Of a stretch of 64,000 bases of DNA, positions 25,240 through 36,095 are shown piece by piece. The stretch covers positions 274,321 to 338,320 of the forward strand of contig NZ_JAKREU010000004.1 in NCBI RefSeq assembly GCF_022664435.1, read 5' to 3'. The notes beneath the pieces were generated by a model. The model saw only the letters and a list, made by a program, of their open reading frames with translations. It was not told the origin of the DNA and did not search any database. A program made the position numbers and the translations under genes. Every line of letters starts with the position of its first letter. Position 1 is the stretch's first letter. This DNA is from Sphingomonas panni. Its GTDB lineage: Bacteria > Pseudomonadota > Alphaproteobacteria > Sphingomonadales > Sphingomonadaceae.

Positions 25240-26189
25240 CCGACGCGCCGCACATCCCCGTGCTGATGGCCGAAGCGGTCGCCGCGCTGGCGATCCAGCC
25301 GGGCGAAACCCATGTCGACGCGACGTTCGGCGCGGGTGGCTATACGCGCGCCATGCTGGCGGCCGGTGCGCGGGTGATCGCGTTCGACCGCGATCCGACC
25401 GCGCACGCCGCCGCCGCGCCGCTGCTGACCGAGGCGGGCGATCGCCTGACCCTGATCCAGGCTCCGTTTTCCGCGATGGCGAGCGAACTGGCGGCGCGTG
25501 GCATCGATCTGGTCGATGGCGTGGTGATGGATATCGGCGTGTCGTCGATGCAGCTCGACCAAGCCGATCGCGGCTTTTCGTTCCAGTATGACGGGCCGCT
25601 CGACATGCGGATGAGCCGGGAAGGCATCACCGCCGCCGAATGGCTCAACACCGCTGCCGAGGCCGAAATCTCGGACGTCCTCGATCGTTACGGCGAGGAA
25701 CCGCGCCACCGTCGCGTCGCGAACTTCATCGTCGGCGCGCGGCCCTTGTCGCGCACCGGCGAGCTGGCCGCCGTGGTCCGCCGTGCGCTGGGCCATCGTC
25801 CGCATGAGAAGAAGGACCCGGCGACCCGCGCGTTCCAGGCGATCCGCATCCATCTGAACGACGAACTGGGCGAACTGACCGCCGGGCTCGACGCGGCGGA
25901 ACGGGTGCTGCGACCCGGCGGGCGGTTGTCGGTGGTCAGCTTCCACAGTCTGGAGGACCGCATCGTGAAGCGGTTCCTGCGGGAGCGCGGCGGGGCGATG
26001 CCCGCCGGGTCGCGCCATCGCCCGGTCGTGGTGCAGGGGCCGGCGCCCAGCTTTGGCGACATTGCCAAGGCGGTGCGGCCAAGTGACGAAGAAATATCGG
26101 TTAACCCGCGCGCACGGTCGGCTACGCTGCGCGCGGGCCTTCGCACGGCGTCCGCGCCGTGGAGTTCGAACGGGAGTGCGTTGGTATGA
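25236..26189 (+). CDS. rsmH: 16S rRNA m4C1402 methyltransferase
   Basis: RsmH (MraW) methylates N4 of C1402 in the 16S rRNA P site using SAM. The 317-residue protein begins [18 protein letters not shown] and has the SAM-binding motif [15 protein letters not shown], then [22 protein letters not shown] and [16 protein letters not shown]. The GTG start at 25236 is embedded in the mraZ stop. Its ATGA end couples it to the ftsL-position gene. Confidence 0.97.
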   Translation: MTDAPHIPVLMAEAVAALAIQPGETHVDATFGAGGYTRAMLAAGARVIAFDRDPTAHAAAAPLLTEAGDRLTLIQAPFSAMASELAARGIDLVDGVVMDIGVSSMQLDQADRGFSFQYDGPLDMRMSREGITAAEWLNTAAEAEISDVLDRYGEEPRHRRVANFIVGARPLSRTGELAAVVRRALGHRPHEKKDPATRAFQAIRIHLNDELGELTAGLDAAERVLRPGGRLSVVSFHSLEDRIVKRFLRERGGAMPAGSRHRPVVVQGPAPSFGDIAKAVRPSDEEISVNPRARSATLRAGLRTASAPWSSNGSALV

Positions 26190-26761
26190 GTGCGTTCGGG
26201 TTCGGAACGTTGGGCAAATTGGTGGCGGTCGGCGTGATGGCGCCGGCCTTCTATCTTGTCATCTCGCAGGGCGCGGCGGAACGCGGCCGGGTCGAGGCGG
26301 TCGAGCGCTCGATCGTGCAGGCGCGCAAGGACATCCGCGCGCTGGAAACCGAATTCGATACCCGCGCCAACATGGCCCAACTCGAACGCTGGAACGGGGA
26401 CGTACTGGCGCTCGCCGCGCCGCGCGCCGAACAATATGTCGGGGGCGAGCATCAGCTGGCGTCGCTGCCCGGCCGGACCGAGGGCGGCAATGTCGCGCTC
26501 GCCTATGTCGTCCCCAGCGCCCCGATGGAAATGGCCGCCGCGACGCCCGAGCCGACCCTCGCTGCGGCAAGCGCGCCGGTCACGGCCCCGGCGAAGGCGG
26601 ACAAGGCCAAGCCGGCGATGAAGCCGGTCGGCGCGGTGCAGACGGCGGCGGTGATCCCGGCCAAGGCGCGGGCGGTGGCAATGCTTGACCGCACGCTGCT
26701 GAGCGACGCCACCATGGCCGACCTTGCCCGTTCGGCGCGTAAGGAAGCGGCCCGCCCGTGA
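26186..26761 (+). CDS. ftsL: FtsL-position division membrane protein
   Basis: A 191-residue bitopic protein between rsmH and ftsI, the invariant position of ftsL. The membrane helix is near residues 10-27 ([16 protein letters not shown]), followed by a heptad-rich stretch (about 35-65, [17 protein letters not shown]) expected for the FtsL-FtsB coiled coil. The rest is an Ala/Pro/Lys-rich tail longer than in enteric FtsL. FtsL joins FtsB and FtsQ and activates FtsWI. The call rests on position and topology, because FtsL sequences diverge greatly. Confidence 0.7.
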   Translation: MSAFGFGTLGKLVAVGVMAPAFYLVISQGAAERGRVEAVERSIVQARKDIRALETEFDTRANMAQLERWNGDVLALAAPRAEQYVGGEHQLASLPGRTEGGNVALAYVVPSAPMEMAAATPEPTLAAASAPVTAPAKADKAKPAMKPVGAVQTAAVIPAKARAVAMLDRTLLSDATMADLARSARKEAARP

Positions 26762-28473
26762 TCGTCGTCGTGGCCCCGCCCCTCAATCAGCAACGGTCCG
26801 ACGGTGCGCGGCACACGTTGGTCAACATCGCCCATTATCGGTTGATGGTGCTGATGCTGCTGTTCGCGGCGGGCGTCACGGTGATCCTCGCGCGGCTGAT
26901 GCTGCTGGCGGTCGCTGCCGAACCGCGTTCGGCGATCGCAGCGGAGGCGGCGTTGGTCCCGCTGCGCGGCGATCTGGTCGATCGCAACGGCGCGCCGCTC
27001 GCCCGCACCATCGATGCCTGGTCGATCGCCGTCCGCCCGGACAAGGTGATCGGCGACAAGAAGCAGCTGGCCCAGCAGTTGGCCGCGCTGATGCCGGAAC
27101 ATGACGCCGGCTACTATTATGCGCAGCTGAACCTCGACCGCAATTTCGTCTATCTGCGTCGCCGCGCGCTGCCCGAACTGGTGCAGGCGGTGAATGCGCT
27201 GGGCGAACCGGGCATCGCGCTCGGCCGCGAACCCGAACGCCTGTACCCGCAAAGCGCGATGGCGGCGCATGCGCTGGGCTATCTCGACATGGACGGGCGC
27301 GGCGTGCGCGGCATGGAGAAATATCTGAACGCCCGGCTGGTCGATCCGGCCGAGCGTGGTCGCCCGGTCGCATTAAGCCTCGACCTGCGGGTGCAGGCGG
27401 CACTGGAAAGCGAACTCGCCAATGCGATGGCGGTGTTCCAGGCGCGCGGCGCGGGCGGCATCGTGCTGGACAGCGATACCGGCGAGGTGATCGCCATGAC
27501 CTCGCTGCCGACGTTCAATCCCAATGCCGTGACCGCGAACACCGGACAGATGAACACGGTGACGCAGGGCGTGTACGAGCTGGGGTCGGCGTTCAAGCCG
27601 CTGACCATGGCCGCCGCGCTCGACAGCGGCGTCGCACCGTCGCTGTCCAAGCGCTACGATGCGACCCAGCCGCTCGCCGTCGGCGGCTTCCGCATCCGCG
27701 ACGACCATGCGCAGAAGCGCTGGCTGAACATCCCGGAAACCCTGGTCCATTCGTCGAACATCGCGACCGCGCGCATCGCCGACGAAATGGGGCAGGCGCG
27801 GATGGAAAAGCTGTTCCGCGCGCTGCATTTCGATACCGCGCCCGATATCGAACTGGAAAAATCGCGCACCATCTGGCCGCATTACTGGGGCCGGACCACG
27901 ACCATGACGACCGCCTATGGCCATGGCATCGCCGTCACGCCGCTCCACCTCGCCAGCGCCTATGCCGCGCTGGTCAATGGCGGCATCTGGCGTCCAGCGA
28001 CGATGCTGAAGCTGAAGCCCGGACAGGCCCCGGCGGGCAGCCGTGTCTTCACCGAAGCGACCAGCGCCAAGATGCGCGCGCTACTGCGCCTGGTCGTTAC
28101 CGACGGCACCGGCCGCAAGGCGGAGGCACCCGGCTTTCGCGTCGGTGGCAAGACCGGTACGGCCGAGACGGTCGGCGCTGGCGGCGGCTATTCGAAGAAG
28201 GTCAACGTCTCGACCTTCGCCGCGGTCTTTCCGATGGATCGCCCACGCTATGTCGTGATCGCGATGCTCGACAGCCCGAAGGGCACGAAGGAAACCTTCG
28301 GCTTCACCACGGCGGCATGGACCGCCGCACCGGTGGTCAGTCGGGTGATTTCGCGCACCGGACCGCTGCTGGGGGTGATTCCCGACGCCAATGCCGATAT
28401 TGACCTCGCCGGACTGCGTTCGCTGCTGTGGCGGGCGCCGGGGGATGCGAAGAAGCTGGCGAACGTCGAATGA
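26758..28473 (+). CDS. ftsI: Septal peptidoglycan transpeptidase FtsI (PBP3)
   Basis: A class B penicillin-binding protein of 571 residues that crosslinks septal peptidoglycan as partner of FtsW. After a membrane helix (about 28-52), the PBP dimer domain contains RGDLVDRNGAPLA. The transpeptidase domain has the active-site SxxK as S277-A-F-K280, SSN at 332-334 and KTGT from K465. The SAFK form, preceded by ELG rather than EPG, is a modest variation. The GTG start overlaps ftsL, and the stop overlaps murE (ATGA). Confidence 0.96.
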   Translation: MIVVVAPPLNQQRSDGARHTLVNIAHYRLMVLMLLFAAGVTVILARLMLLAVAAEPRSAIAAEAALVPLRGDLVDRNGAPLARTIDAWSIAVRPDKVIGDKKQLAQQLAALMPEHDAGYYYAQLNLDRNFVYLRRRALPELVQAVNALGEPGIALGREPERLYPQSAMAAHALGYLDMDGRGVRGMEKYLNARLVDPAERGRPVALSLDLRVQAALESELANAMAVFQARGAGGIVLDSDTGEVIAMTSLPTFNPNAVTANTGQMNTVTQGVYELGSAFKPLTMAAALDSGVAPSLSKRYDATQPLAVGGFRIRDDHAQKRWLNIPETLVHSSNIATARIADEMGQARMEKLFRALHFDTAPDIELEKSRTIWPHYWGRTTTMTTAYGHGIAVTPLHLASAYAALVNGGIWRPATMLKLKPGQAPAGSRVFTEATSAKMRALLRLVVTDGTGRKAEAPGFRVGGKTGTAETVGAGGGYSKKVNVSTFAAVFPMDRPRYVVIAMLDSPKGTKETFGFTTAAWTAAPVVSRVISRTGPLLGVIPDANADIDLAGLRSLLWRAPGDAKKLANVE

Positions 28474-29885
28474 AATTAGGAACGATCACGGGCGGCGATG
28501 AACCGCAGACGGTGACCGGCTTCGCGATCGATCATCGCAAGGTCGCACCGGGCACGATTTTCGGCGCTTTCGAAGGCGCGCGGGTGAATGGCGAGGACTA
28601 TATCCCCGCCGCCATCGCCGCCGGAGCGATCGCCGTCGTCGCCCGCCCGGAGGCGGTGGTCGACGGCGCCGTCCATATCGGCGCGCAGGACCCGCGCGAG
28701 GCCTTCGCCCGCGCCGCCGCGCAGTTCTTCGCGCCGTTCCCGCCGACCTGCGTCGCGGTGACCGGCACCAACGGCAAGACCAGCACCGTCGAAATGGTGC
28801 GCCAGCTGTGGCGGATGCAGGGTCATCACGCCGCCTCCATCGGCACGCTGGGCGTCACCACCGCCGACGAACGCGTCGTGACCGGGCTGACCACGCCCGA
28901 CATCGTCACTTTCCTGTCCAACGTCGCCGGATTGGCCCGCGAGGGCGTGACCCATGTCGCGTTCGAGGCGTCGAGCCATGGCCTGTCGCAATATCGCACC
29001 GAAGGGCTGCCGGTCCGCGCCGCCGCCTTCACCAATCTCAGCCGCGATCACCTCGACTATCATGGCGACATGGCGAGCTATCTGACCGCCAAGCTGCGCC
29101 TGTTTTCCGAAGTGCTGGCCGATGACGGTACGGCAGTCGTGTGGATCGACGATCCCCATGCCGACCGGGTGATGGATCTGGCGCGGGTGCGCGGCAACCG
29201 CCTGATTACCGTGGGCGAACATGGCGAAACGCTGCGGCTGGTCGGCCGGGAGCCGAGCCTGCTGGGGCAGGCGCTGACCATCGAGGCGGAGGGCGCGACC
29301 CATAAGGTGCAGCTGCCGCTGATCGGCGCCTATCAGGCGGCGAACGCGCTGACTGCCGCTGGGCTCGTGCTGGCGACCGGCGGCACGCTTGCCGCGACGC
29401 TCGCCGGTCTCGCCCGGTTGCAGCCGGTGCGCGGGCGGCTGGAACGTGCCGTGATCCTCGCCAATGGCGCGCCGGTCTATGTCGATTACGCCCACACGCC
29501 CGACGCGCTCGAAGCCGCCATCGCCGCGCTGCGTCCCCATGCCGAGGGGCGGCTGATCGTCGTGTTCGGCGCGGGTGGCGACCGCGACAATGGCAAGCGC
29601 GCGCCGATGGGCGAGGTCGTCGCCGCACAGGCCGACGTCGCGATCGTCACCGACGACAATCCCCGGACCGAGGATGCGGCGCAGATCCGCGCGCAGGTAC
29701 TGGCCGGTGCGCCGAACGCGACCGAGATCGGCGACCGCCGCGCCGCTATCTCCGCCGCATGCGCCATGGCGCAGCCCGGCGACATCGTGCTGATCGCGGG
29801 CAAGGGGCATGAACAGGGACAGATCGTGGGCGACATGATCCTGCCCTTCGACGACGTACAGGTGGCGCGTGACTGTGCCGGCTGA
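28470..29885 (+). CDS. murE: UDP-MurNAc-tripeptide synthetase, meso-DAP adding
   Basis: This cytoplasmic Mur ligase adds meso-diaminopimelate to UDP-MurNAc-L-Ala-D-Glu. The 471-residue protein has the ATP loop TGTNGKTS from T98, and DNPR at 396-399, the motif that selects meso-DAP over lysine. The cell wall is therefore the standard Gram-negative A1gamma type. The stop overlaps murF by 17 bases. Confidence 0.97.
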   Translation: MKLGTITGGDEPQTVTGFAIDHRKVAPGTIFGAFEGARVNGEDYIPAAIAAGAIAVVARPEAVVDGAVHIGAQDPREAFARAAAQFFAPFPPTCVAVTGTNGKTSTVEMVRQLWRMQGHHAASIGTLGVTTADERVVTGLTTPDIVTFLSNVAGLAREGVTHVAFEASSHGLSQYRTEGLPVRAAAFTNLSRDHLDYHGDMASYLTAKLRLFSEVLADDGTAVVWIDDPHADRVMDLARVRGNRLITVGEHGETLRLVGREPSLLGQALTIEAEGATHKVQLPLIGAYQAANALTAAGLVLATGGTLAATLAGLARLQPVRGRLERAVILANGAPVYVDYAHTPDALEAAIAALRPHAEGRLIVVFGAGGDRDNGKRAPMGEVVAAQADVAIVTDDNPRTEDAAQIRAQVLAGAPNATEIGDRRAAISAACAMAQPGDIVLIAGKGHEQGQIVGDMILPFDDVQVARDCAG

Positions 29886-31257
29886 CCTGCCGCTCTGGAC
29901 CGCCGCCGCCATCGCCGCCGCGACCGGGGGCACCGCCTCCACCGATTTCGCCGTCGACGGCGTGGCGTTCGACAGCCGCGAAGTCGGGCCGGGCGACCTG
30001 TTCGTTGCGCTGTCCGGCGAGGCGACCGATGGCCACCGCTTCGTCGCACAGGCGTTCGCGCAAGGGGCGGCGGGGGCGATCGTATCGCGTCCGGTCGACG
30101 GCCCGCACGTCCTGGTCGACGACACGACCATCGCGCTGAACCAGCTTGCCACGGCATCGCGCGCGCGCACCGCGTCGCGCATCATCGGCGTCACCGGATC
30201 GGTCGGCAAGACGGGCACGAAGGAAGCGCTGTTCGCCGCGCTCGACCGGATCACCCACGGCAACGCGCATCGGTCGGTCAAGAGCTACAACAACCATACC
30301 GGCGTGCCGCTGAGCCTCGCCCGGATGCCGGCCGCCACGCAGGCCGCAGTGTTCGAAATGGGCATGAACCATGCGGGCGAGCTGGCGCAGCTGACCCGGT
30401 TGGTTCGCCCCGAAGTGGCGATCGTCACCACCATCGCACCGGCCCATACCGAATTCTTCACCGGCGAAGACGCCATCGCCCGCGCCAAGGGCGAAATTTT
30501 CGAAGGGCTGGTCGAGGGCGGCATCGCCATCGTGCCGTTCGACAGCCCGCATCGCGACACGCTGATTGCCGCCGCGCGCCCGCACGCCGCGAAGATCGTG
30601 ACCTTCGGTCTGCGCGAAGGGGCCGATGTCCGCGCGATCGAACATGTCCGCATGTCGGGCGGCGACAGCTTCGTGACCGCGCGGCTGGGATCGCGCGAGG
30701 TCAGCTATACGCTGGCCCCGCCGGGCGAGCATTGGGTCGCCAATTCGCTGGCCGTGATGGCGGCGGTTGATGCGATCGGTGGCGATCTGGGCGTTGCCGG
30801 CCTCGCGCTGGCCGACCTTGCCGGCCTCGCCGGGCGCGGTGCCCGTCGCACGCTGAAGCTGCCGGCGGGCGAGGCGCTGCTGATCGACGAAAGCTACAAC
30901 GCCAACCCCGCCTCGATGCGTGCGACGCTGAAGGTATTGGCCGCCGAACGCGCCGACCGGCGCATCGCGGTGCTGGGCGAAATGCGCGAGCTGGGCGAGT
31001 CGTCCGACGCCTATCACGCGGCGCTGGCGGTCCCTATCGACGAAGCGGGCGTTTCGCGCGCCGTGCTGGTGGGGCAGGGGATGCTTCCCCTCGCCAAGGC
31101 GCTTGAGGGCCGCATCGAAACCGTCCATGTGCCCGACGCCGCCGCCGCTGCCATGGTCCTGTCCGACCTGCTGCTGCCGGGCGACGCGGTACTCGTAAAG
31201 GGATCGAACGGGGTGGGGCTGGCGCGGGTCGTCGCCGACCTGTGGGGCCAGGGCTGA
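29869..31257 (+). CDS. murF: UDP-MurNAc-tripeptide:D-Ala-D-Ala ligase
   Basis: MurF adds the D-Ala-D-Ala dipeptide to complete the UDP-MurNAc-pentapeptide. The 462-residue protein has the N-terminal substrate domain ([20 protein letters not shown]), the ATP loop [14 protein letters not shown] and [13 protein letters not shown], the MurF signature. GTG 29869 is used; GTG 29875 in the same frame is an alternative. It ends in TGATG, which overlaps the mraY start. Confidence 0.96.
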   Translation: MTVPADLPLWTAAAIAAATGGTASTDFAVDGVAFDSREVGPGDLFVALSGEATDGHRFVAQAFAQGAAGAIVSRPVDGPHVLVDDTTIALNQLATASRARTASRIIGVTGSVGKTGTKEALFAALDRITHGNAHRSVKSYNNHTGVPLSLARMPAATQAAVFEMGMNHAGELAQLTRLVRPEVAIVTTIAPAHTEFFTGEDAIARAKGEIFEGLVEGGIAIVPFDSPHRDTLIAAARPHAAKIVTFGLREGADVRAIEHVRMSGGDSFVTARLGSREVSYTLAPPGEHWVANSLAVMAAVDAIGGDLGVAGLALADLAGLAGRGARRTLKLPAGEALLIDESYNANPASMRATLKVLAAERADRRIAVLGEMRELGESSDAYHAALAVPIDEAGVSRAVLVGQGMLPLAKALEGRIETVHVPDAAAAAMVLSDLLLPGDAVLVKGSNGVGLARVVADLWGQG

Positions 31258-32327
31258 TGTTGTACGAAATCGCCGAATATCTCGGCTTTCCGGGGGTATT
31301 GAACCTCTTCCGCTACCTGTCGTTCCGCACCGGCGCGGCGACGGCGACGGCGCTGCTGATCGGGCTGGTCATCGGCCCGCGCTTCATCGGCTGGTTGCGC
31401 GTGCGCCAGGGCAAGGGGCAGCCGATCCGCCTCGACGGGCCGCAGACCCATCTTGCCAAGCGCGGCACGCCGACCATGGGCGGGCTGATGATCCTGACCG
31501 CGCTCGCCACGTCGGTGCTGTTGTGGATGGACCTGGCCAACCCCTTCGTCTGGGCGTGCCTGTTCGTGACATTGGGGTTCGCCGCGATCGGTTTCCTCGA
31601 TGATTATGACAAGGTGCGAAAGGCCAGCACGGCCGGCGTATCGGGCCGGGTGCGACTGCTGCTCGAATTCCTGATCGCCGGCATCGCCAGCTGGATCATC
31701 ATCCGGCAGACCGGCACGATGCTCTATGTGCCGTTCTTCTCGAACGTCGCGATCGATCTGGGGCCGTTCTATATCGTCTTCGCCGCCTTCACGATCGTCG
31801 CGTTCGGCAATGCGGTGAACCTGACCGACGGCTTGGACGGCCTTGCGACGATGCCGGTCATCATCGCTTCGGTCGCGCTGATGCTGATCGTATATATGGT
31901 CGGCAACGCGAAGTTCGCCGCCTATCTCGGCATCCCGCACGTATTGGGCGCGGGCGACCTCGCGCTGTTCTGCGGCGCGATCGTCGGGGCGGGGCTGGCG
32001 TTCCTGTGGTACAACGCGCCCCCGGCGGCGGTGTTCATGGGCGATACCGGCAGCCTGGCGCTCGGCGGCGCGCTGGGTGCGATCGCGGTGTCGTCGCATC
32101 ATGAGATCGTGCTGGCGATCATCGGCGGGCTGTTCGTGGTCGAGGCGCTGAGCGTCATCATTCAGGTGTTCTGGTACAAGCGCACCGGCAAGCGCATCTT
32201 CCGCATGGCGCCGATCCACCATCATTTCGAACAGCTCGGCTGGGCCGAGGCGACGGTCGTGATCCGCTTCTGGATCATCGCCTTCGTGCTGGCGCTAGCC
32301 GGCCTCTCGACGCTGAAGCTGCGGTGA
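31257..32327 (+). CDS. mraY: Phospho-MurNAc-pentapeptide transferase MraY
   Basis: This integral membrane enzyme transfers phospho-MurNAc-pentapeptide to undecaprenyl phosphate to make lipid I. The 356-residue protein has ten predicted helices and all hallmark motifs: [16 protein letters not shown] (catalytic aspartates), [10 protein letters not shown] and [12 protein letters not shown]. The ATG start at 31257 follows the murF stop with one base shared. The GTGA end is coupled to murD. Confidence 0.97.
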   Translation: MLYEIAEYLGFPGVLNLFRYLSFRTGAATATALLIGLVIGPRFIGWLRVRQGKGQPIRLDGPQTHLAKRGTPTMGGLMILTALATSVLLWMDLANPFVWACLFVTLGFAAIGFLDDYDKVRKASTAGVSGRVRLLLEFLIAGIASWIIIRQTGTMLYVPFFSNVAIDLGPFYIVFAAFTIVAFGNAVNLTDGLDGLATMPVIIASVALMLIVYMVGNAKFAAYLGIPHVLGAGDLALFCGAIVGAGLAFLWYNAPPAAVFMGDTGSLALGGALGAIAVSSHHEIVLAIIGGLFVVEALSVIIQVFWYKRTGKRIFRMAPIHHHFEQLGWAEATVVIRFWIIAFVLALAGLSTLKLR

Positions 32328-33724
32328 TTACCGCTGCCGCCTGGGCGGGGAAGAAATTCGCGGTGCTGGGGCTGGCACGCTCCGGCGCGGCGACGGTGCG
32401 CGCGCTGCTGGCCGGTGGCGCGGAGGTCGTGGCTTGGGATGGCGACGAGGCGAAGCGCAACGCGATCTCTCCCTCTCCCCGCTCGCGGGGAGAGGGTCGG
32501 GGAGAGGGGCCTTCTTCTTCTACGACATCGCCCGCGACTGCCCCTCTCCCAACCCTCTCCCCTGAAGGGGAGAGGGCTTTGACGTTCGCCGACCCGCTTA
32601 CCATAGACCTCACCGGGTTCGACGGCGTCGTCGTGTCTCCCGGCGTGCCCCTCAACCGGCACCCGATTGTCGCCCACGCCGGCGACACGCCCATCATCGG
32701 CGACATCGAACTCTTTGCACAGGCCCGCGCCGACCTGCCGCCGCACAAGGTCGTCGGCATCACCGGCACCAACGGCAAGTCGACCACGACCGCCCTGATC
32801 CACCACATCCTCGAACAGGCCGGCATCCCCACACGCATGGGCGGCAATATCGGCCTGCCGATCCTCGCGCAGGATCCGCTGCCGGCGGGCGGGGTCTATG
32901 TCCTCGAACTGTCGAGCTACCAGATCGACCTGACCCGCAGCCTCGACTGCGACGTGGCGGTGCTGCTCAACCTCACCCCCGACCATCTCGACCGCTATGC
33001 CGGCTTCGAAGCCTATGCGGCGTCCAAGGCCCGCCTGTTCGCCATGCAGTTTCAAGGCACAGCAGTCCTTGGACGGCGTAATCGCGCAAGTGCGTCGTGG
33101 GCTGCTTCGATCTACCGTTACAATCGCAGTCGAGTAGGGACGAACGTCAAAGTCGTTCGTCTGCCCAAGACGTACGATGAAACGGTAACTTTTGGCCCCG
33201 CACTCGCCGGTTCGCACAACGCGGAGAACGCGCTTGCCGCCATCGCCGTCTGCGAAGCGCTCGGCCTCGACGCCGAAACCATCCGCGCCGGTCTCCAAAG
33301 CTACCGCGCCCTGCCGCACCGCATGGCGCACGTCGCCGACGTGAACGGCGTCGCCTATGTCGACGACAGCAAGGCGACCAACCCCGATTCCACCGCGCCC
33401 GCGCTCAACGCGTTCAAGCGCATCCACTGGATCGTCGGCGGCCTCGCCAAGTCCGACGACCTCGACGCCTGCCGCCCCGGCTTCGCCAATGTCGTCCACG
33501 CCTATACCATCGGCACGGCGGCGGACCGCTTTGCCGAACTGCTTGGCGGCGACATGCCCGTAACCGTCGCCAACACATTGGACGAAGCGGTAAAATTGGC
33601 CGCGACAGCGGCGCGACCCGGCGATACCGTCCTGCTGTCGCCGGCCTGCGCGTCGTTCGACCAGTTCAGCGATTTCGAAGCGCGGGGGCGTGCCTTCGCG
33701 GCCGCAGTGGGGGCATTGGCATGA
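32324..33724 (+). CDS. murD: UDP-MurNAc-L-alanine:D-glutamate ligase with in-frame palindromic insertion
   Basis: MurD adds D-glutamate to UDP-MurNAc-L-Ala. The Rossmann-like N-terminus ([15 protein letters not shown]), the ATP loop [22 protein letters not shown] and [12 protein letters not shown] are all present, so the 466-residue enzyme should be active. Two oddities stand out. Codons 50-85 are a copy of a GC-rich inverted repeat that reads through in frame as [17 protein letters not shown] and onward, a low-complexity insert in the N-terminal domain. Codons about 244-292, in the central domain, use AT-richer, rare codons (AGT, CGA, CTT, GTA) unlike the rest. GTG 32324 is the start, and the stop overlaps ftsW. 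Confidence 0.94.
   Translation: MITAAAWAGKKFAVLGLARSGAATVRALLAGGAEVVAWDGDEAKRNAISPSPRSRGEGRGEGPSSSTTSPATAPLPTLSPEGERALTFADPLTIDLTGFDGVVVSPGVPLNRHPIVAHAGDTPIIGDIELFAQARADLPPHKVVGITGTNGKSTTTALIHHILEQAGIPTRMGGNIGLPILAQDPLPAGGVYVLELSSYQIDLTRSLDCDVAVLLNLTPDHLDRYAGFEAYAASKARLFAMQFQGTAVLGRRNRASASWAASIYRYNRSRVGTNVKVVRLPKTYDETVTFGPALAGSHNAENALAAIAVCEALGLDAETIRAGLQSYRALPHRMAHVADVNGVAYVDDSKATNPDSTAPALNAFKRIHWIVGGLAKSDDLDACRPGFANVVHAYTIGTAADRFAELLGGDMPVTVANTLDEAVKLAATAARPGDTVLLSPACASFDQFSDFEARGRAFAAAVGALA
32471..32576. repeat. Palindromic repeat element inside murD
   Basis: Arms 32471-32509 and 32541-32576 are near-perfect inverted copies separated by 31 bases, and each arm contains an internal hairpin (CTCCCC facing GGGGAG). 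The arms carry the same kind of CTCCCC/GGGGAG mini-hairpin as the intergenic element at 895-1029. The element stays open in the murD frame. Confidence 0.85.
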
Positions 33725-34953
33725 CCGATATGGGGCGCGGGCGCGACGTCCGGGCACTGCGCCAACGGGTAGAGACGCTGCAGGGGCGCAGCGCGCGCTC
33801 GCCGATCGGCGCGTGGTTCCGCGAAGTCGACCGGGTGCTGCTCTTGATCGCGATGGTGCTGATCGCCATCGGGCTGGTCGCGGTTGCCGCCGCCTCGCCG
33901 GCATCCGCCGTGCGCTATTCGGGCGGCGACGTCACCGTGCCGCCGATGATGTATTTCTGGCGACAGGCCGGCTGGATCGCAGTGTCCTTCCCGGTGATGA
34001 TTATCGTGTCGATGCTGCCGGTCACGCTCGCGCGCCGGCTGTGCCTGCTCGGCGCGGCGGTGCTGGTACTGGCACTGATGGTCACGCCCTTCGTCGGCGT
34101 GGAGGCGAACGGCGCGCGGCGCTGGATCAACCTCGGCATCGGGCAGTTCCAGCCGTCCGAGTTCCTCAAACCGATGTTCATCGTCACGACGGCATGGCTG
34201 CTGTCACTGCGCGCAAAGGACCCGCAGCTGCCGATGCTGTGGGTTACCGGAGCGCTGACCGCCGTGATTGCGGGCAGCCTGATGCTCCAGCCCGATTTCG
34301 GTCAGACGGTGATCTTCTGCGGCGTGTGGCTCGCGCTGCTCATCATTTCGGGCATTGCCGTCCGCACCATGGCGCTGCTCGGAGCGGCCGGGGTCGGCCT
34401 GATCGCTGCTGCCTATACCTTCTATGGCACCGCCCGCGTCCGCATCGACGGCTTCCTGTTCCCCGATCCCGAAAGCGCCGCGACCGACAGCTATCAGGTC
34501 GACATGGCGCACGCCGTGCTGACCGCGGGCGGCGTCATCGGTACCGGCCCCGGCGGGGGGCGGGTGAAGTTCAAGCTGCCCGAGGCGCATACCGACTATA
34601 TCTTTGCCGTGGTGGGTGAGGAGTTCGGCCTGATTGCCTGCGCGATCATCGCGATCATCTTCCTTGCCATTGTCGTGCGCGTCTTCGTCCGGCTGCTGGA
34701 CGAAGAGGACGCGTTCAAGCTGCTCGCCGCCGCCGGCCTCGCGGTGCAGTTCGGGGCGCAGGCACTCATCAACATGGCGGTCAATGTCGGCATCGCCCCG
34801 TCGAAGGGGATGACGCTGCCGTTCATCTCCTACGGCGGGTCGTCGATGATCGCGCTGTCGATCGGCATGGGACTGCTGCTCGCTTTCACGCGCCGGAACC
34901 CGTATCTGAGCCGCTCACCTTACGGCCCACAGCGCTGGAGCGGAGCGAAATGA
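33721..34953 (+). CDS. ftsW: Septal peptidoglycan glycosyltransferase FtsW
   Basis: A SEDS-family polymerase that works with FtsI at the septum. The 410-residue protein has about ten membrane helices beginning near residue 38, after a charged cytoplasmic tail. Family motifs include VGVEANGARRWINLG, FQPSEFLKP, HTDYIFAVVGEEFG and LPFISYGGSS. The catalytic aspartate region is in TDSYQVDMA/EAHTDYIFA. ATGA overlaps join it to murD and murG. Confidence 0.96.
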   Translation: MTDMGRGRDVRALRQRVETLQGRSARSPIGAWFREVDRVLLLIAMVLIAIGLVAVAAASPASAVRYSGGDVTVPPMMYFWRQAGWIAVSFPVMIIVSMLPVTLARRLCLLGAAVLVLALMVTPFVGVEANGARRWINLGIGQFQPSEFLKPMFIVTTAWLLSLRAKDPQLPMLWVTGALTAVIAGSLMLQPDFGQTVIFCGVWLALLIISGIAVRTMALLGAAGVGLIAAAYTFYGTARVRIDGFLFPDPESAATDSYQVDMAHAVLTAGGVIGTGPGGGRVKFKLPEAHTDYIFAVVGEEFGLIACAIIAIIFLAIVVRVFVRLLDEEDAFKLLAAAGLAVQFGAQALINMAVNVGIAPSKGMTLPFISYGGSSMIALSIGMGLLLAFTRRNPYLSRSPYGPQRWSGAK

Positions 34954-36095
34954 GCAAGCACTACGTCCTCGCCGCCGGGGGCACCGGGGGGCATATGGTC
35001 CCCGCCGCCGCCCTGGCGACCGAACTGACCCGGCGCGGCCATCGTGTCGCATTGGTCAGCGACGAACGCGGCGTGCGCTTTCCCGACCTTTTCGACGGCA
35101 TCCAGACCCATGTCCTGCCCGCCGGTCGCCTGTCCGGCGGTCCGCTCGGCTGGGCCAAGGCCGCGCGGCAGATGCTGGCCGGACGGTCGATGGCGATCGA
35201 GCTGTACAAGACCTTCCGCCCGTCCGCCGTGATCGGCTTCGGCGGCTATCCCGCGCTCCCCGCGCTGCTGGCCGCCTTCGCGCAGAAGGTGCCGACGATC
35301 GTCCACGAACAAAATGCCGTGCTCGGCCGGGTCAACCGGCTGGTCGCGGGCAGCGTGCATGGCATCGCCACCAGCTATGAACGCGTCGCCCGGCTGAAGG
35401 ACAGCCATGTCCCCAAGACGCATCTGGTCGGCAATCCGGTGCGCGAAAGCGTCCTCGCCCTGCGCGAACGCCCTTATCCGGCGCTGGACGAGGAAGGCAT
35501 TTTCCGTGTGCTGGTCACCGGCGGCAGTCAGGGCGCGAGCATCCTCAGCCAGGTCGTCCCCGATGGTCTCGCGCTGCTTCCCGTCGCCTTCCGCCGCCGG
35601 ATGCAGGTGACGCATCAGGCGCGAATCGAGGATATCGACGCAGTGCGCGCGAAGTACGCCGAACACGGCATCCCGGCGGAGATCGCGACCTATCTGCCCG
35701 ACCTGCCCGACCGGCTGGCGTGGAGCCATGTCGTCATTGCCCGTGCCGGGGCGTCGACCATCGCCGAACTGACCGCCGCCGGCCGTCCTGCGATCCTCGT
35801 ACCGCTGCCCGGTGCCACCGACGACCACCAGACCGCGAACTGCCGCGAGATCGTGGCCGCAGGCGGCGCGCGCTCGATCCAGCAGGCGCAGTTCACCGCG
35901 CCGGAACTGGCCAAGCAAATCCAGAAGCTCGGCCTCGATCCCGCCGCGCTCGCCAATGCGGCGGCCCGCGCGCGCAGCTGCGGTCGGCCCTTTGCCGTCC
36001 GCGACCTCGCCGATCTGGTCGAGAGCATCGATGCACCCAAGGCGAAAGTGGGCAGGCAAGCCCCCGCCCAACGACAGAAGGAAGCATTTGCGTGA
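34950..36095 (+). CDS. murG: Lipid II synthase MurG
   Basis: This peripheral membrane GT-B glycosyltransferase adds GlcNAc from UDP-GlcNAc to lipid I. In the 381-residue protein the donor/acceptor loop [12 protein letters not shown] lies at residues 8-19, with [29 protein letters not shown] and the C-terminal [21 protein letters not shown]. Four-base overlaps link it to ftsW and murC. Confidence 0.97.
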   Translation: MSKHYVLAAGGTGGHMVPAAALATELTRRGHRVALVSDERGVRFPDLFDGIQTHVLPAGRLSGGPLGWAKAARQMLAGRSMAIELYKTFRPSAVIGFGGYPALPALLAAFAQKVPTIVHEQNAVLGRVNRLVAGSVHGIATSYERVARLKDSHVPKTHLVGNPVRESVLALRERPYPALDEEGIFRVLVTGGSQGASILSQVVPDGLALLPVAFRRRMQVTHQARIEDIDAVRAKYAEHGIPAEIATYLPDLPDRLAWSHVVIARAGASTIAELTAAGRPAILVPLPGATDDHQTANCREIVAAGGARSIQQAQFTAPELAKQIQKLGLDPAALANAAARARSCGRPFAVRDLADLVESIDAPKAKVGRQAPAQRQKEAFA

